In this document: piece by piece, positions 52,547 to 62,533 of the stretch
Layout: each line of letters begins with the position of its first letter
Position numbering within the stretch: position 1 is the stretch's first letter
From: Microthyrium microscopicum
Lineage: Eukaryota; Ascomycota; Dothideomycetes; Microthyriales; Microthyriaceae
Assembly: GCA_010405405.1 (NCBI GenBank)
Contig: MU004231.1
Location: 3,156,401 to 3,220,400 of the forward strand
Direction of reading: 5' to 3'
DNA: 64,000 bases
Translations under genes and position numbers: made by a program
The notes under the pieces: model-generated
Database searches by the model: none
What the model saw: only the letters and a program-made list of their open reading frames with translations
What the model was told of the DNA's origin: nothing

Positions 52547-53771
52547 TCATAATCCTCGATTAAACTCCACCTCTCCATCGTTCCCCACCTTCTCTCGAAA
52601 CTCTTCCTCTACCCACCGCGCACTTACTCGCTCCCGAGCTGGAAACACTCCCAATGCGATCGGCAGCGCAAACACACTCACCCCCAATATCAGCGCCAGA
52701 TTTACCGGTAACGTCAGTCCGGGCCGCGCCGCCAACAGCTTGGTCTTCTGCAATCTCAGCAGAACCAGCGGTGGCAGAACCATAATCGGCGTCGCGTTAA
52801 TCACACGGCTCAATGCCGTCTCGCCCACTGCAATAGTCGCCGCTCGTCGACTCTGACCTAACACCTCTTTACCATCATCGCCTGCTGCAAACACATCAAT
52901 GCCATGCCGAATTTCTTCAGCGCGCATGAGAAATACGTTAAGCACGCCAGCGCTCGCCACAGCCGCAAAGGGTACTAGCCGGCCTAGGACAATGCGGGTG
53001 GCAGGTGAGATGCGCTTGAGGCGTGGGACGAGCGCGTTGAGGCCGAGAGCGACGGAACAGCTGGCGGAGACGGCCAGGGCGTAGGATGTGAGGAGTTTTT
53101 GGGTGGAGAGGGGATGTGATTTGTTGGCGTTGGAGGTGTTGATGGCGACGTTGAGGGATTGGTTCGTGATTTGCCAGAATAGAGTGCCGCGGGTGCGTAG
53201 ATTGGGTGTGAGCATGCCGGCGGTTACGACAAGATTGGTGAGAACAAAGGCGGACATGCGAAAGGGAAGGAGGACGGGCTGGCCGGTGTCTGAGGGATGT
53301 TAGCTATCGCGGTCTGGCGTCCGTAGCGATTCTAAAGTACCTGGGTGAAGGGTAGAATCCACGATCTTTTTGGCTTGCCAGAGGTCCTCATTCATCTCTT
53401 TAATTTGACCGCTTTTGTACTGAGTGAGGATTTGTTTGGACTGTTCCAGTGTTTGCGCTGATGTAAAGAGCGTTCTGTCCGATGGCTTATTAGCTGTGAT
53501 CTTACACGTTTGAAAGCTTCAATATCGGGTTCCTCCATGATGCTCTCATGTCGGCAGCTTCTGCTATCTATCTTCTTCTCCAATTTGAAACAGACACGAC
53601 CTCTGGCCAACATGAATCTAACCTTTGCCCATGTATGTTGTCTCAACCGCTTGATATGCTTTCTCACCTCATGTCTGCAATAGCTGCCGCATGTCTGACT
53701 CGTCCCAAATATGTCGACAAGTCATATCTCGATTCGGGCAAAGGCCTGGCCCCAGGAAGCGATGAAGACAT
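52547..53771 (-). CDS. FSF1: Sideroflexin (mitochondrial amino-acid/serine carrier family), 326 aa
   Basis: Inner-mitochondrial-membrane carrier; the family moves serine in animals, and the fungal substrate is less clear. Exons (minus strand): 53668-53771, 53341-53474, 52547-53289. The rebuilt N-terminus has S-R-Y-D-L-S-T-Y-L-G-R-V-R-H, and the first junction gives A-D-M-R-T-L-F-T-S. Exon 2 carries Y-K-S-G-Q-I-K-E-M and A-K-K-I-V-D-S-T-L-H-P-D, where the family has its H-P-D-T signature. Exon 3 starts T-G-Q-P-V-L-L-P-F-R-M-S-A-F and holds four to five hydrophobic helices, including N-A-T-P-I-M-V-L-P-P. The length equals the family norm. The first intron (193 nt) is longer than usual and hides the start codon. 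Divergent from ATP19. Confidence 0.94.
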
Positions 53772-54168
53772 GACTACTGATGTTTCTCCTGTCAAATATC
53801 AAAAGACCGAATTTGTTCCCAGCTCTTTATGCTTGTCGTGTGATTTCGGGATATTGGCGAAGCCTCGAGAGCCAATTGACCATCAATAGCGCAACCGACC
53901 TTGCAAGTATGGCATCAACTCCTTCTTCCTCTCAAAAACAAAAAGTTGCAAGACTTATCTCATACTTTGTCCTGGTGCGGGCGGTGAGAGCATCGGCAAG
54001 GCGCTGACTCGCTCGCCGAAGCTCGGGATGCCGACTACACCAGGTTGCTGATTGGTCACAGCTCACCATCGATAGATTTTCCAATTGACTTCAACTCTCG
54101 CCCATTACAGCTAAACATCGCTCTACACAACCTCCATTACACTCAATCGCCTCGTCTACCCTTCCACA
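53772..54168. promoter_or_regulatory. Divergent promoter between sideroflexin and ATP19
   Basis: 397 bp between start codons of two mitochondrial-membrane protein genes. No clear TATA box on either side. Confidence 0.5.
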
Positions 54169-54507
54169 ATGGTCACCTACTACACAGTTTTCGGCGCCAA
54201 GGTCGGCTCGCACGTCGTACGTCCCTCTGCATCTGCAAAGACAGCTCCGCGCCTCGCTAAACTCGGATACTAATTGAGTCGAATAGCTCTCGATGGCAAC
54301 CCTCGGCACAACAGGTCTAGTAGGCTGGTACTTTACACGGGGCAAAAAGGAGATCACCAACAGCCCACCGATCAACGCTGGAAGCAAAGAAGAGGAATCT
54401 TTTGTGAAGTAAGATATACTTCCGGATTGCCGATGTCACGAAAGTCTGGCTGACAACCCATTTCTAGGGACTTTATGAAGAAAAAAGAATCGGAAGCGAA
54501 GCAGTAG
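54169..54507 (+). CDS. ATP19: Mitochondrial ATP synthase subunit K (69 aa)
   Basis: Small accessory subunit of F1Fo-ATP synthase linked to dimer stability in yeast. Exons 54169-54216, 54287-54408, 54468-54507. The introns are GTACGT..AATAG and GTAAGA..TCTAG. The product starts M-V-T-Y-Y-T-V-F-G-A-K-V-G-S-H-V, continues L-S-M-A-T-L-G-T-T-G-L-V-G-W-Y-F (one membrane segment), then P-P-I-N-A-G-S-K-E-E-E-S-F-V-K and a Lys/Glu tail. M-V-x-Y-Y-T at the start, A-T-L-G before the membrane span and the acidic S-K-E-E-E-x-F match filamentous-fungal ATP19. Each exon is too short to stand out on its own. Confidence 0.88.
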
Positions 54508-55069
54508 TGCTGATTTTCAATACTAGAAGGATTAAGCAGCATCCAAACGAGATTTAGACCAACGAATATCAGCTGTATTATATGGGCTTTGAGCTTCGAA
54601 CTTCATTCAATTTGTCTCCCCCTATATCCCTTTGCGGCCTTCAGTAGCTATATCTATTAACAAGGAGCGATTCGTACCTAGGTGAATTTTGCCGTCCCGA
54701 CTGCTATGTTAGGAAGGTAGTAGGTTATGGTAGACTGATGTCGTTATGGTAATAGAGTAGCACCTTCAAATGCGCTAGCCACCTCTTTGAAGCAAAACGC
54801 CTCTATACCGAAACCGTATAGCAACACCCTCAATTGCAGTAACTACCACTGCAGTCACCCTTTTTCACTATTGGGGCTGGCCCACCGGGTGGCTCCTGCT
54901 ACATTCATCCACACCATGTTACTTAACCAACCGCGTATTCCGATTGATTCCATTTGCCCTTTTTTCAACACCTCTCAGTCTTTGTAGGCCAATGCGCTCG
55001 AACCTGATTCTACATTTGAACTTCAGCGAGGTTTCCTGATTCCAAAAGTTACAGCAAAAGCGCTCCGAC
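54508..55069. other. Intergenic
   Basis: 3' flank of ATP19 and upstream region of the BTB gene. No supported feature. Confidence 0.45.
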
Positions 55070-56445
55070 ATGTCGCACATCCAACAGTTTTGCTGGATAT
55101 GTCCATTCACGGATTGCCCGTTGTTCTTCAGCACCGCAAAAGACCGGGTTGATCATCTTAGCGAAGTTCATTGGGATAACGAGCCCTACGAGGAGAATGA
55201 CCAAGCAAATATCTTTCCATCAATCGAAGCACAGCACCTGCGAATACCACAGAAGATCTCTCTTAGCGACCAAGGCAACTACAAAGTCGTCACAGGCGCA
55301 CCAGAAGAAGGGCAGGTAGAGATCTGCGTTTGCAAAGAGGCTCTAGCTGCTATTTCACCAGTTTTCAAGGTAAGACCAACGTTAGATGTAATGACAGCGC
55401 ATGCCTTATTTTCTCTGATCCTTCCATGCCTGAACGGAGCATGAATATCGCCGCTAACAGGCTCAGGTTATGGTAATGGGTAGCGCTGGACTCCAGTATC
55501 GCGAGTCGATCCAGCATAGCGCAACCTTTCCTGAAGACGACCCGGACGCGTTCCTCCTGATCATGATTATTGCGCATAAGCTACATGACTACGTGCCTCA
55601 ATTTATGAAGAGCTCCCAATTCTACGAATTGACCGTTCTCGCCCACAAGTACGACTGTCTGAAATCCATCATGCCCTGGATGCATATGTGGAATGAACTG
55701 CGTCGAAATGGACTTGTCAAACTCCCTTCAACACTGGGATGGGGATCAGCTTTGGATCTGGCGTGGATTTATGGTGACCTAGAGCTGTTCATGAAGATGG
55801 CGAAGCACCTCGTAAGGCATATAGTGCATGGCGAAGACTCTCACTCTATGTTGATCGACGGCCAAACGATTATATGTCAAATCACACCACCGGAGGCGAT
55901 TGGTAAGTAGACCACTACATGCGCAAGCTAAATGTAGAAGCATCTAACCATCAGCAGACAATATTCTCCAGGAGCGGGAGCGCAAGCTGGATCAAACGTG
56001 GACGGAATGTAACGTATATATTGACGAGTGTTCTGTCAGTTGTGGCCATTGCCGCAAAAAACAGTGTGGAACAATGAATTCCGAACAGACAACAAAAGCT
56101 ATACGCGAATTACAAATTTTGCCCGCGCAGATGGCGGCCCATAGGCTTCCGAGTATCACAGCAGTCCATCAGCGACTTGGCCGGCTTACAGAATTCAACA
56201 ATGCAGGAGCTCAGTGCCTCCGGGGGCGGATAACTCTGACGGACAGACTGAACTGCTTCTCAGTCAATCCTGTCTCTATGACACATGTTGAACTTTTGAG
56301 AAATGCCGGCATCAAGCTGGGACTACGTACAAGTCCATACTTCAAGGGGACATCCCGCTCCGTTGCACACTACGCCGGGAGAGGGCAGGTAGATGATGTT
56401 CTCCCAGGATACTTCTTTGATGAAGATGACGATATGACCATGTAG
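55070..56445 (+). CDS. C2H2 zinc-finger plus BTB/POZ protein (409 aa)
   Basis: Exons 55070-55369, 55461-55902, 55958-56445. An N-terminal C2H2-type finger (residues ~12-34) has C-P-F-T-D-C, then 12 residues and H-L-S-E-V-H. A BTB-like domain follows: V-E-I-C-V-C-K-E-A-L-A-A-I-S-P-V-F-K at the end of exon 1, then E-D-D-P-D-A-F-L-L-I-M-I-I-A-H and L-T-V-L-A-H-K-Y-D-C across exon 2, as in fungal BTB proteins. Exon 3 is Cys-rich at first (C-S-V-S-C-G-H-C-R-K-K-Q-C) and ends in an acidic tail. Intron 1 has two in-frame acceptors 6 nt apart (55461 or 55467). Intron 2 ends CAGCAG, a NAGNAG acceptor allowing one extra codon. BTB proteins often dimerise or recruit Cul3; the role here is unknown. Confidence 0.8.
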
Positions 56446-56915
56446 AAAGGGACGCGGGCCATTGAGCATTGTGACGATATGAAAAGAGAAAGAACAGCGG
56501 ATCGCGACATATCATCTACGTCTTTTCGATAGCACTCTTGAAGTTTTCCCTTTAGCTTCTGTGTCACGCTATGGTAGTGTGGAGCCTATAGGTCTGCTGG
56601 CGAGAAATCATGAGAGCTAGTGCTATAGCGTAGAGAAATGAATTTTTGGTGGGCCAAAGAAGATGAAGGTTGAATGTAGGCCTTGGTTATGCTGCTGGAA
56701 ACCCATACATACAGAGCGAATGATAGCAGAGATTCTAACTGAAGTGGACAGTCTCTCATCAAGCTACAAAATTACGCAGGATTTATACGAACTTTCATCG
56801 CGAAGTATAATCACATTCTCCCATAACCGAAGTACAGAATATCATTCATTAGAATTACGTAAGTTACAACCGTTAGCAAGTACAAGGTATTGTACATGAG
56901 ATGCAGCATCAATTT
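56446..56915. other. Intergenic, convergent 3' ends
   Basis: 3' flanks of the BTB gene and the chitin-binding gene. Nothing else seen. Confidence 0.45.
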
Positions 56916-58505
56916 CTAGCACATTTTCAAAACACTAACCCCAGTGAGATCACATTGTGCCGGCGATGTCCCTCTACAGAAAAAACCCAACGTGCCAGTG
57001 CCGCCTGTGATATATGCCACGACATGCTGCCAATCTCCAGTGTTGGTGTGTACCAGTTGATTGTGAGTATGAACAGGCCAGGTAGCTGTCCAAGTAGAAT
57101 TCACGCCTCGCATCCAGGCCTCCAGTTTGTATTCCCAGCCAGCAATCGGGGTAGTCGGATCAGGATAAGGGGTAATGAACACATCGGGAATTGTGCCGCT
57201 CGGATCAGTGTCGTTTAGACGGAGGAAATTATCGCCTGCAGGTGAGCAATCGCCGGGGATGCTCTCGTCGCATTGTAGAACCCCATAGTAGAGACCGTCA
57301 TAAGTATTGATACTCCATTGACCTAAACCGGATGAGAAAGAGCCTCCGGGAACCAAATTAGTGCTATCTGCGCATGGTGCCGTGTAATTTGATGGTAGCG
57401 GGTTTGCGGCAGATGCTCTGACATATGTCACGGCATCAACAATACTGGCATCAGGTGCACAGTTCAGTGCAGATGCGTTGTAGGGAGTTGTGAAAGCGGC
57501 GCATGATAACTGATAGGTGTAGTTTGGTGCCTGGTTGGGAAATATTAAGACGCTCTGGTTGAAGAACTGGAACCCGTCACAGTTGGCAAGGTTGTTATCG
57601 CATTGCGTTTGACAAGATTGAAGGTATGCTTCTTTTTCCGAGTCAAAAGTCGAGGGATCTTGAGTGGGTGCGTCGCCAGTCGGTGGATCCAGAACTGGTG
57701 GGCTGACAGTATTGGGGCCGGTGAGATAGCACGGGTATGCGGCTTTGATTTCGTACGTTCCTGTCGGCAATCCGCTGGAGCTGGTAACCGTGGTTGATGT
57801 TGAAGGAGTCAATGATGTTGAGTTGGTACTGGAGAGGACATTGGCTTTTGTTGTTATACTGCTTGTCTTGGATGATACTGTACTGCTTTTAGAAGAGCTA
57901 GTAGACGTGGGCTCGATGCTGGACAAGGACAACGGCTTTGACGAGGACAATGAACTGATCTTAGATGAGATTAAAGTCGTCTGACCGCTGGAAGTCGACG
58001 GCTTGATAGACGGAGACGCTGAGACAGGCTTAGATGAAGCAGCGGAGCTTGGCCTCACGCTGAGCACTGAAGAAGCCAGAGAGGTTGAAACTTTGATTGA
58101 GGACGAAGCCGACGAGCAGCTTCCATACTTCGATTGACAGCCTGAAGAAACTAAACAATCCTGTGATGAGGAACTGCATTTGTTTGATTTTGAACAGCAG
58201 CTTCCGAATGTCGATCCAACGCAAGTTACCAAAGGGCGATTTGATCCACAATTTCCATTCTTGGAGGGTTTCTGAGTAACGTCGTCTGTACATTTTCCAA
58301 AGCCTGTTTGGCAGCCCTTACTAACCAGGCATTGACTGTCGCCATCGGTACATCTATCGTTTTTGGAGCAACAGTCTCCATTATCAGATCCACGACACGT
58401 GTAAGGATAGTCAGGACCGCATTTTCCGTTGGGAGATACTTTGAGGTTGGCGGCTAGGATAGTCGTGGACAAAACCTGAAGCAAAATAAAAGAGCGAATG
58501 AACAT
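56916..58505 (-). CDS. Secreted protein with two chitin-binding type-1 domains (529 aa)
   Basis: Single exon. I take ATG 58505 because the longer frame begins with TTG. Residues 1-~19 form a signal peptide (M-F-I-R-S-F-I-L-L-Q-V-L). Two hevein-like chitin-binding domains lie at ~26-72 and ~84-130, each with eight Cys in the pattern C-G..C..C-C-S-K..C..C..C..C. A long Ser/Thr-rich linker (~131-265) is probably heavily O-glycosylated. The C-terminal part (~268-529) has several Cys, many N-x-[ST] sites and a beta-sandwich-like end with G-G-S-F-S-S-G-L-G-Q-W-S and W-x-x-V, resembling carbohydrate-binding jelly-roll modules. No catalytic chitinase or deacetylase domain is present. Likely a cell-wall or secreted lectin; in plant-associated fungi such proteins can shield wall chitin, which is inference here. 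Confidence 0.87.
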   Translation of the reverse strand: MFIRSFILLQVLSTTILAANLKVSPNGKCGPDYPYTCRGSDNGDCCSKNDRCTDGDSQCLVSKGCQTGFGKCTDDVTQKPSKNGNCGSNRPLVTCVGSTFGSCCSKSNKCSSSSQDCLVSSGCQSKYGSCSSASSSIKVSTSLASSVLSVRPSSAASSKPVSASPSIKPSTSSGQTTLISSKISSLSSSKPLSLSSIEPTSTSSSKSSTVSSKTSSITTKANVLSSTNSTSLTPSTSTTVTSSSGLPTGTYEIKAAYPCYLTGPNTVSPPVLDPPTGDAPTQDPSTFDSEKEAYLQSCQTQCDNNLANCDGFQFFNQSVLIFPNQAPNYTYQLSCAAFTTPYNASALNCAPDASIVDAVTYVRASAANPLPSNYTAPCADSTNLVPGGSFSSGLGQWSINTYDGLYYGVLQCDESIPGDCSPAGDNFLRLNDTDPSGTIPDVFITPYPDPTTPIAGWEYKLEAWMRGVNSTWTATWPVHTHNQLVHTNTGDWQHVVAYITGGTGTLGFFCRGTSPAQCDLTGVSVLKMC

Positions 58506-59702
58506 GGTCAAAGACAAAAGTAACGAGAGACTAAATAACAGAATTAGGAACGTATTAGTGAGATAGATTGAGACATGAGAAAGATGAGGACTTTTGTTGC
58601 GCCTCGCCAGTCCTTATACAAGAAAGATGTCTGAAACTTTGGCTGAAAAGCCGACTGATAGGTTACATTTCATTACTTAAAAGAGCCAAATTTAACGACA
58701 AGCAACAGCGCCTTGTCGTGTTCTGTGCAGCGTGTGGAGAACTAAAGGCAACGGGTAAAAGCTTGAACCAATTGGCACGCCGGACCGTGGTTAAATCGCC
58801 GACTGATGGCTTGCCCAGACGATGCCCAGATGTGGCGTCAACACTCATTGCCCGTTATGGAAGACGTCAAACTTTGATGCGCGTTTTTGTTGAGTTGTGA
58901 ACTTGTTTAAAAACTCGGCCTTGAAGCATCTGGTGGATGACTGGATTTCATACGAACTGACTTGAACCTGCATCCTTCCTCCTCAACCTTTACGGTATAT
59001 TGATGTTCCCATCTACTCCGTACAGACGGTGAGGGTCCAGGGAGGCTGAACTTCACAGCGTTCCGGAGTATAGGGGCACCGTCAAATTCGGCACCAATCG
59101 TCTCATCTCTTTTTCATAGTGTTAATGCTGTGGAAACTCGGATTGACGCGTCGTGTTTGTATCACTGAGGCGTTTAGATGATATGCAGGCAGAAGGGTCA
59201 GAGACTCGCAATTCAGCACTGCGTCGAAGTTATCAAGATCGCAACAATTTTTAGAAAATGTTAAAGCCCGGGATAGCGTAAAAGCTCACAGAGGCAAGGA
59301 TGTCACGTTGTTCAAGTTCTATTTTTGTGCTAATCTTCAACCGCACGACTATTGATCAATTCTACCTACCACATTTTACATATCGCAACTTTTGAAATTG
59401 GTAATGCAGAAGGCCTGCCACCAATTTGGAGCCGTGGAACAACAGAGTCTTGGCTACAGCATACATCAAATGCCGATGGATCATAAGCGTGAGCAGGGGA
59501 GATCTCGTGGGAGACTGAATGATTCACAATTCGAAGGTATGAGAAATTCAAGCTTCCATTTGCCATGTTTCAGCTGGAACATACTACTTTAAATGATGAA
59601 CCAATGCAAATAGCAGTGAGACATTGGAGTAGAGTAGGTACTGCTGATATATCCCTACTTTCTCGCATCGTTGTTGGCATCCTCCTGTCCAGATTTGGTT
59701 GC
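58506..59702. other. Intergenic
   Basis: Upstream region of the chitin-binding gene and 3' flank of the regulator. Unsupported short ORFs only. Confidence 0.4.
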
Positions 59703-61602
59703 TCAATCGCCGACATCTTGTTCTCGTATTGGTAGGAAGTGATTGCTATTATCCAGAAATGCATAAGATCCATCGCCAGGTTGTGTACTAGTGGTAGTAG
59801 TCGGTACATAGAACCCAAGCGGAGGTGGATCGATCAATCGTCTGCAAACATCAAATCCGAGCTCGGTAGCTAGGCCTTCCAACACTCCACTCAGGAAAGA
59901 GACTTCAAGTTCCTCGGATGACTTCAGCTGACAGGCAACTATTCTACAGAAGTTTAGCTCTTTGCTTCGAGTCAATTATGTGGATGAACTTACGCAGCTC
60001 TTATTGCTGGCATCATAGTACCTGCAACACCCAATCGACTTTTCTGACTAATTATGCAGTACTCTAGGCTTCTTATGATTTCCCTCGCATAATCAAGAAT
60101 ATCATGCTCCTGGTTTGGAAGTTGAAGAGCGTTTTGCGGGCTTGGGCGAGTTTGGAGACTCCGTCCACGGAAGATGTCAGTGAACATTGATGGATCATGG
60201 AGTCTTGTTATTGTGTAGGTGAAGCATAACATGCCAGCATTGTAGAGTAGAATGTCTGCTACTTGACTTGGTGAGTTGTAATAAAACACAGTAGACAAGC
60301 ACTTGGGCCGATCCAGTTTCACAGTGATTTTGTTGGTTGGCGCAATATCAGTCTCTGAAACAACTTCTGGATTGATGACTTCCCAATCGTACCTCCACTT
60401 GATGAGATCCCTCATCGATCTTACTATTCGAGCCCTTAGTGACTGTCGAAGGACTGGTTCTTCTTCTGGAGATATGGTATCGTGCGATGCTTTTCCATTG
60501 CGGAACAGTCGATCAACATCATAATACACTCCTGCTAGTGCCGCCACGATGTCCATCAATAAATGATGCGAAGTTTTCGTTTCTGGATGTCGACTCCATG
60601 GAATTGTCTTCCATTCTTCGCTATCCAAAAATGTTGGTTCTCTCGTCGCCACAGACTGGAATATTATCCGCGACCGGACGTAGAGGAAATAGTCATGTAA
60701 AGGTTGAAGAGAGTAAGCTTTCGGTCCACGACGCTCTAACAACTTTCCGATTCCTCCCGCGTGTCTAACCCAGCCGAATTCGTTTGTGTTCATGATGAAC
60801 TCGTAATGATACAAAGTCAGGCAAGTGAGCATGATTTCTTGATCAGTGGATGTTTCAGGATATGCAAGTTTTTCTGCTAGTTGACGAATAGCTCTTCGAT
60901 ATAGACGCCCTCCTTCGTCAATCAATGAAGTATCATTCGAATGCATGCGCCCAAAGTATGTGGTGGCTAAGCTCTTAATTGCGACTTGCTCCAGGGATTC
61001 TGCTCCAGTGGTTTCATCTGACATATTCCATAAGCTGCCTTGCGCCGAATCGCTTTTTGGTTCTAGTAACGTCCGATACAAGTAATTGATACATATCTCG
61101 GCCTGCATGGGCTTGAGATCAACATGGTTTATGAAAGAGACTGCAGATTTGCCAGATGGAGAGTCCGGGTGTATTATATGAGATTCCGCTTCAGACGAGG
61201 ATGGCTGCTCGCTGCCGCTGGGAGCTTCAATGAATCTTCTTTTCGCGAGCTTTGGTGTTTCATCAACAAATCTAAAGTCTTTTTCATAGCCTCCGCAGAC
61301 AGTTCCGTAACGCTCGCAGCGATCACAAGTTGGCCGCTTGTCATCACATTTGACTGTCGAGTTGTTAGCATGAGATAAGCTATTAACATTAGATGTCTTG
61401 ATATGCAAAAAGGTACAAAATAATCTGAAAGGTGATCTAGCAGATATAGTTTTCCGTAGCATTATTGATAGAGACAAAGGGGATTATGAATCTTTATTCT
61501 TCACAGCATCTTCCAAGCTGGTCAGGCTGAGGATTATGGACTGACATTACCTTTTCGTTGCCTACAAGTCTTGCAACCACTTGAGCGAGGCGTGCCGACC
61601 AT
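59703..61602 (-). CDS. Zn2Cys6 transcription factor (550 aa)
   Basis: Fungal-specific nuclear regulator. Exons (minus strand): 61551-61602, 59994-61353, 59703-59943. The binuclear zinc cluster is split by the first intron and reads C-x2-C-x6-C-x6-C-x2-C-x6-C with cysteines at 10, 13, 20, 27, 30 and 37 (C-K-T-C-R-Q-R-K then V-K-C-D-D-K-R-P-T-C-D-R-C). A Ser-rich linker follows, then a fungal transcription-factor-like regulatory domain (helical; L-T-C-L-T-L-Y-H-Y-E and H-A-G-G-I-G-K-L-L-E-R-R-G). The last intron (GTAAGT..TGTAG) extends the protein beyond I-R-A-A by 79 residues. The H-x-G-G-x-x-x-L-x-x-x-R-G block is typical of the fungal_trans_2-like class. The target is unknown, and no cluster is apparent. 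Confidence 0.93.
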
Positions 61603-62533
61603 TCTTCGCAATACTATGACTGGGATTTGTTTTTAGGTACGTACTTCGACTTGGGGTGTTTTCAAGAAGGAACGAAGTAAGTTCATTCTGAATCTTGATC
61701 GAGCGAACGGACTCCCAAGGTCTTCCATTTGTGCCCCTAAATCATGATTATGTGCCATCTTTGTGATGTCCTCTTCGTTGTCAACACAGCTTGCGAACGT
61801 TATGCAGCGTGACGTGGGTGGAGGTTCGTCGGTTCTCAAATTCGCTCATTGGTTGACTATTAATATAAGGTAAGATAGACTGATAGCCAGTCTGTGTGTA
61901 TTTTCCGAGCTGCAGAATTTATTCTCCTGCTTCACCAATCTAGAGTAACAATGAAATTACGGTCGCGTGCACTCTAGATCTTTTGAAAGCTTCTTTCTTG
62001 AAAGCCTGTCGAAATCTGCACAAGGATGGTCCCGAAAACCTTTATATTGCTGTCACTGCCACTCCGTAACATTTTGGTGAGAGATTGTGGATATTATAAG
62101 AGAAGAACATGACCTATAATAGATTGCCAAGCTGCTGATATTAATGCCGTGTAAGATGCTGGAAGATTGGCGGAAATTAAACATGAAGTTTCTAGATCGT
62201 AGTCGACCAGCTCCAGATTGGCAAATTCCACGAGCCACTTAGCAATGATAACTTCAAATTGGTGTTACTTGTTGCATCATCTTAATTGATACTACTACTT
62301 CCTCATGATCTACATCTCATTCATCGTACCAAGTGAGCATGCTCCCCAGACACCGGCCAATAATGCCTCACACACTCTCAACCGCCGAATAAGTATATGT
62401 ACAATAATAGTGACAAGCCTTTTCCTCCTGGTCCAACTCCTCATGCGTCCACACTTGATCTAAATATGCGCCATCCGTTGATAATATATGCAGTGAAAAA
62501 TGCCCCGGGTTTTCCAGGGTCTATCATGAAAAT
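61603..62533. other. Intergenic
   Basis: Promoter of the zinc-cluster gene and 3' flank of the membrane-protein gene. No supported feature. Confidence 0.45.
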
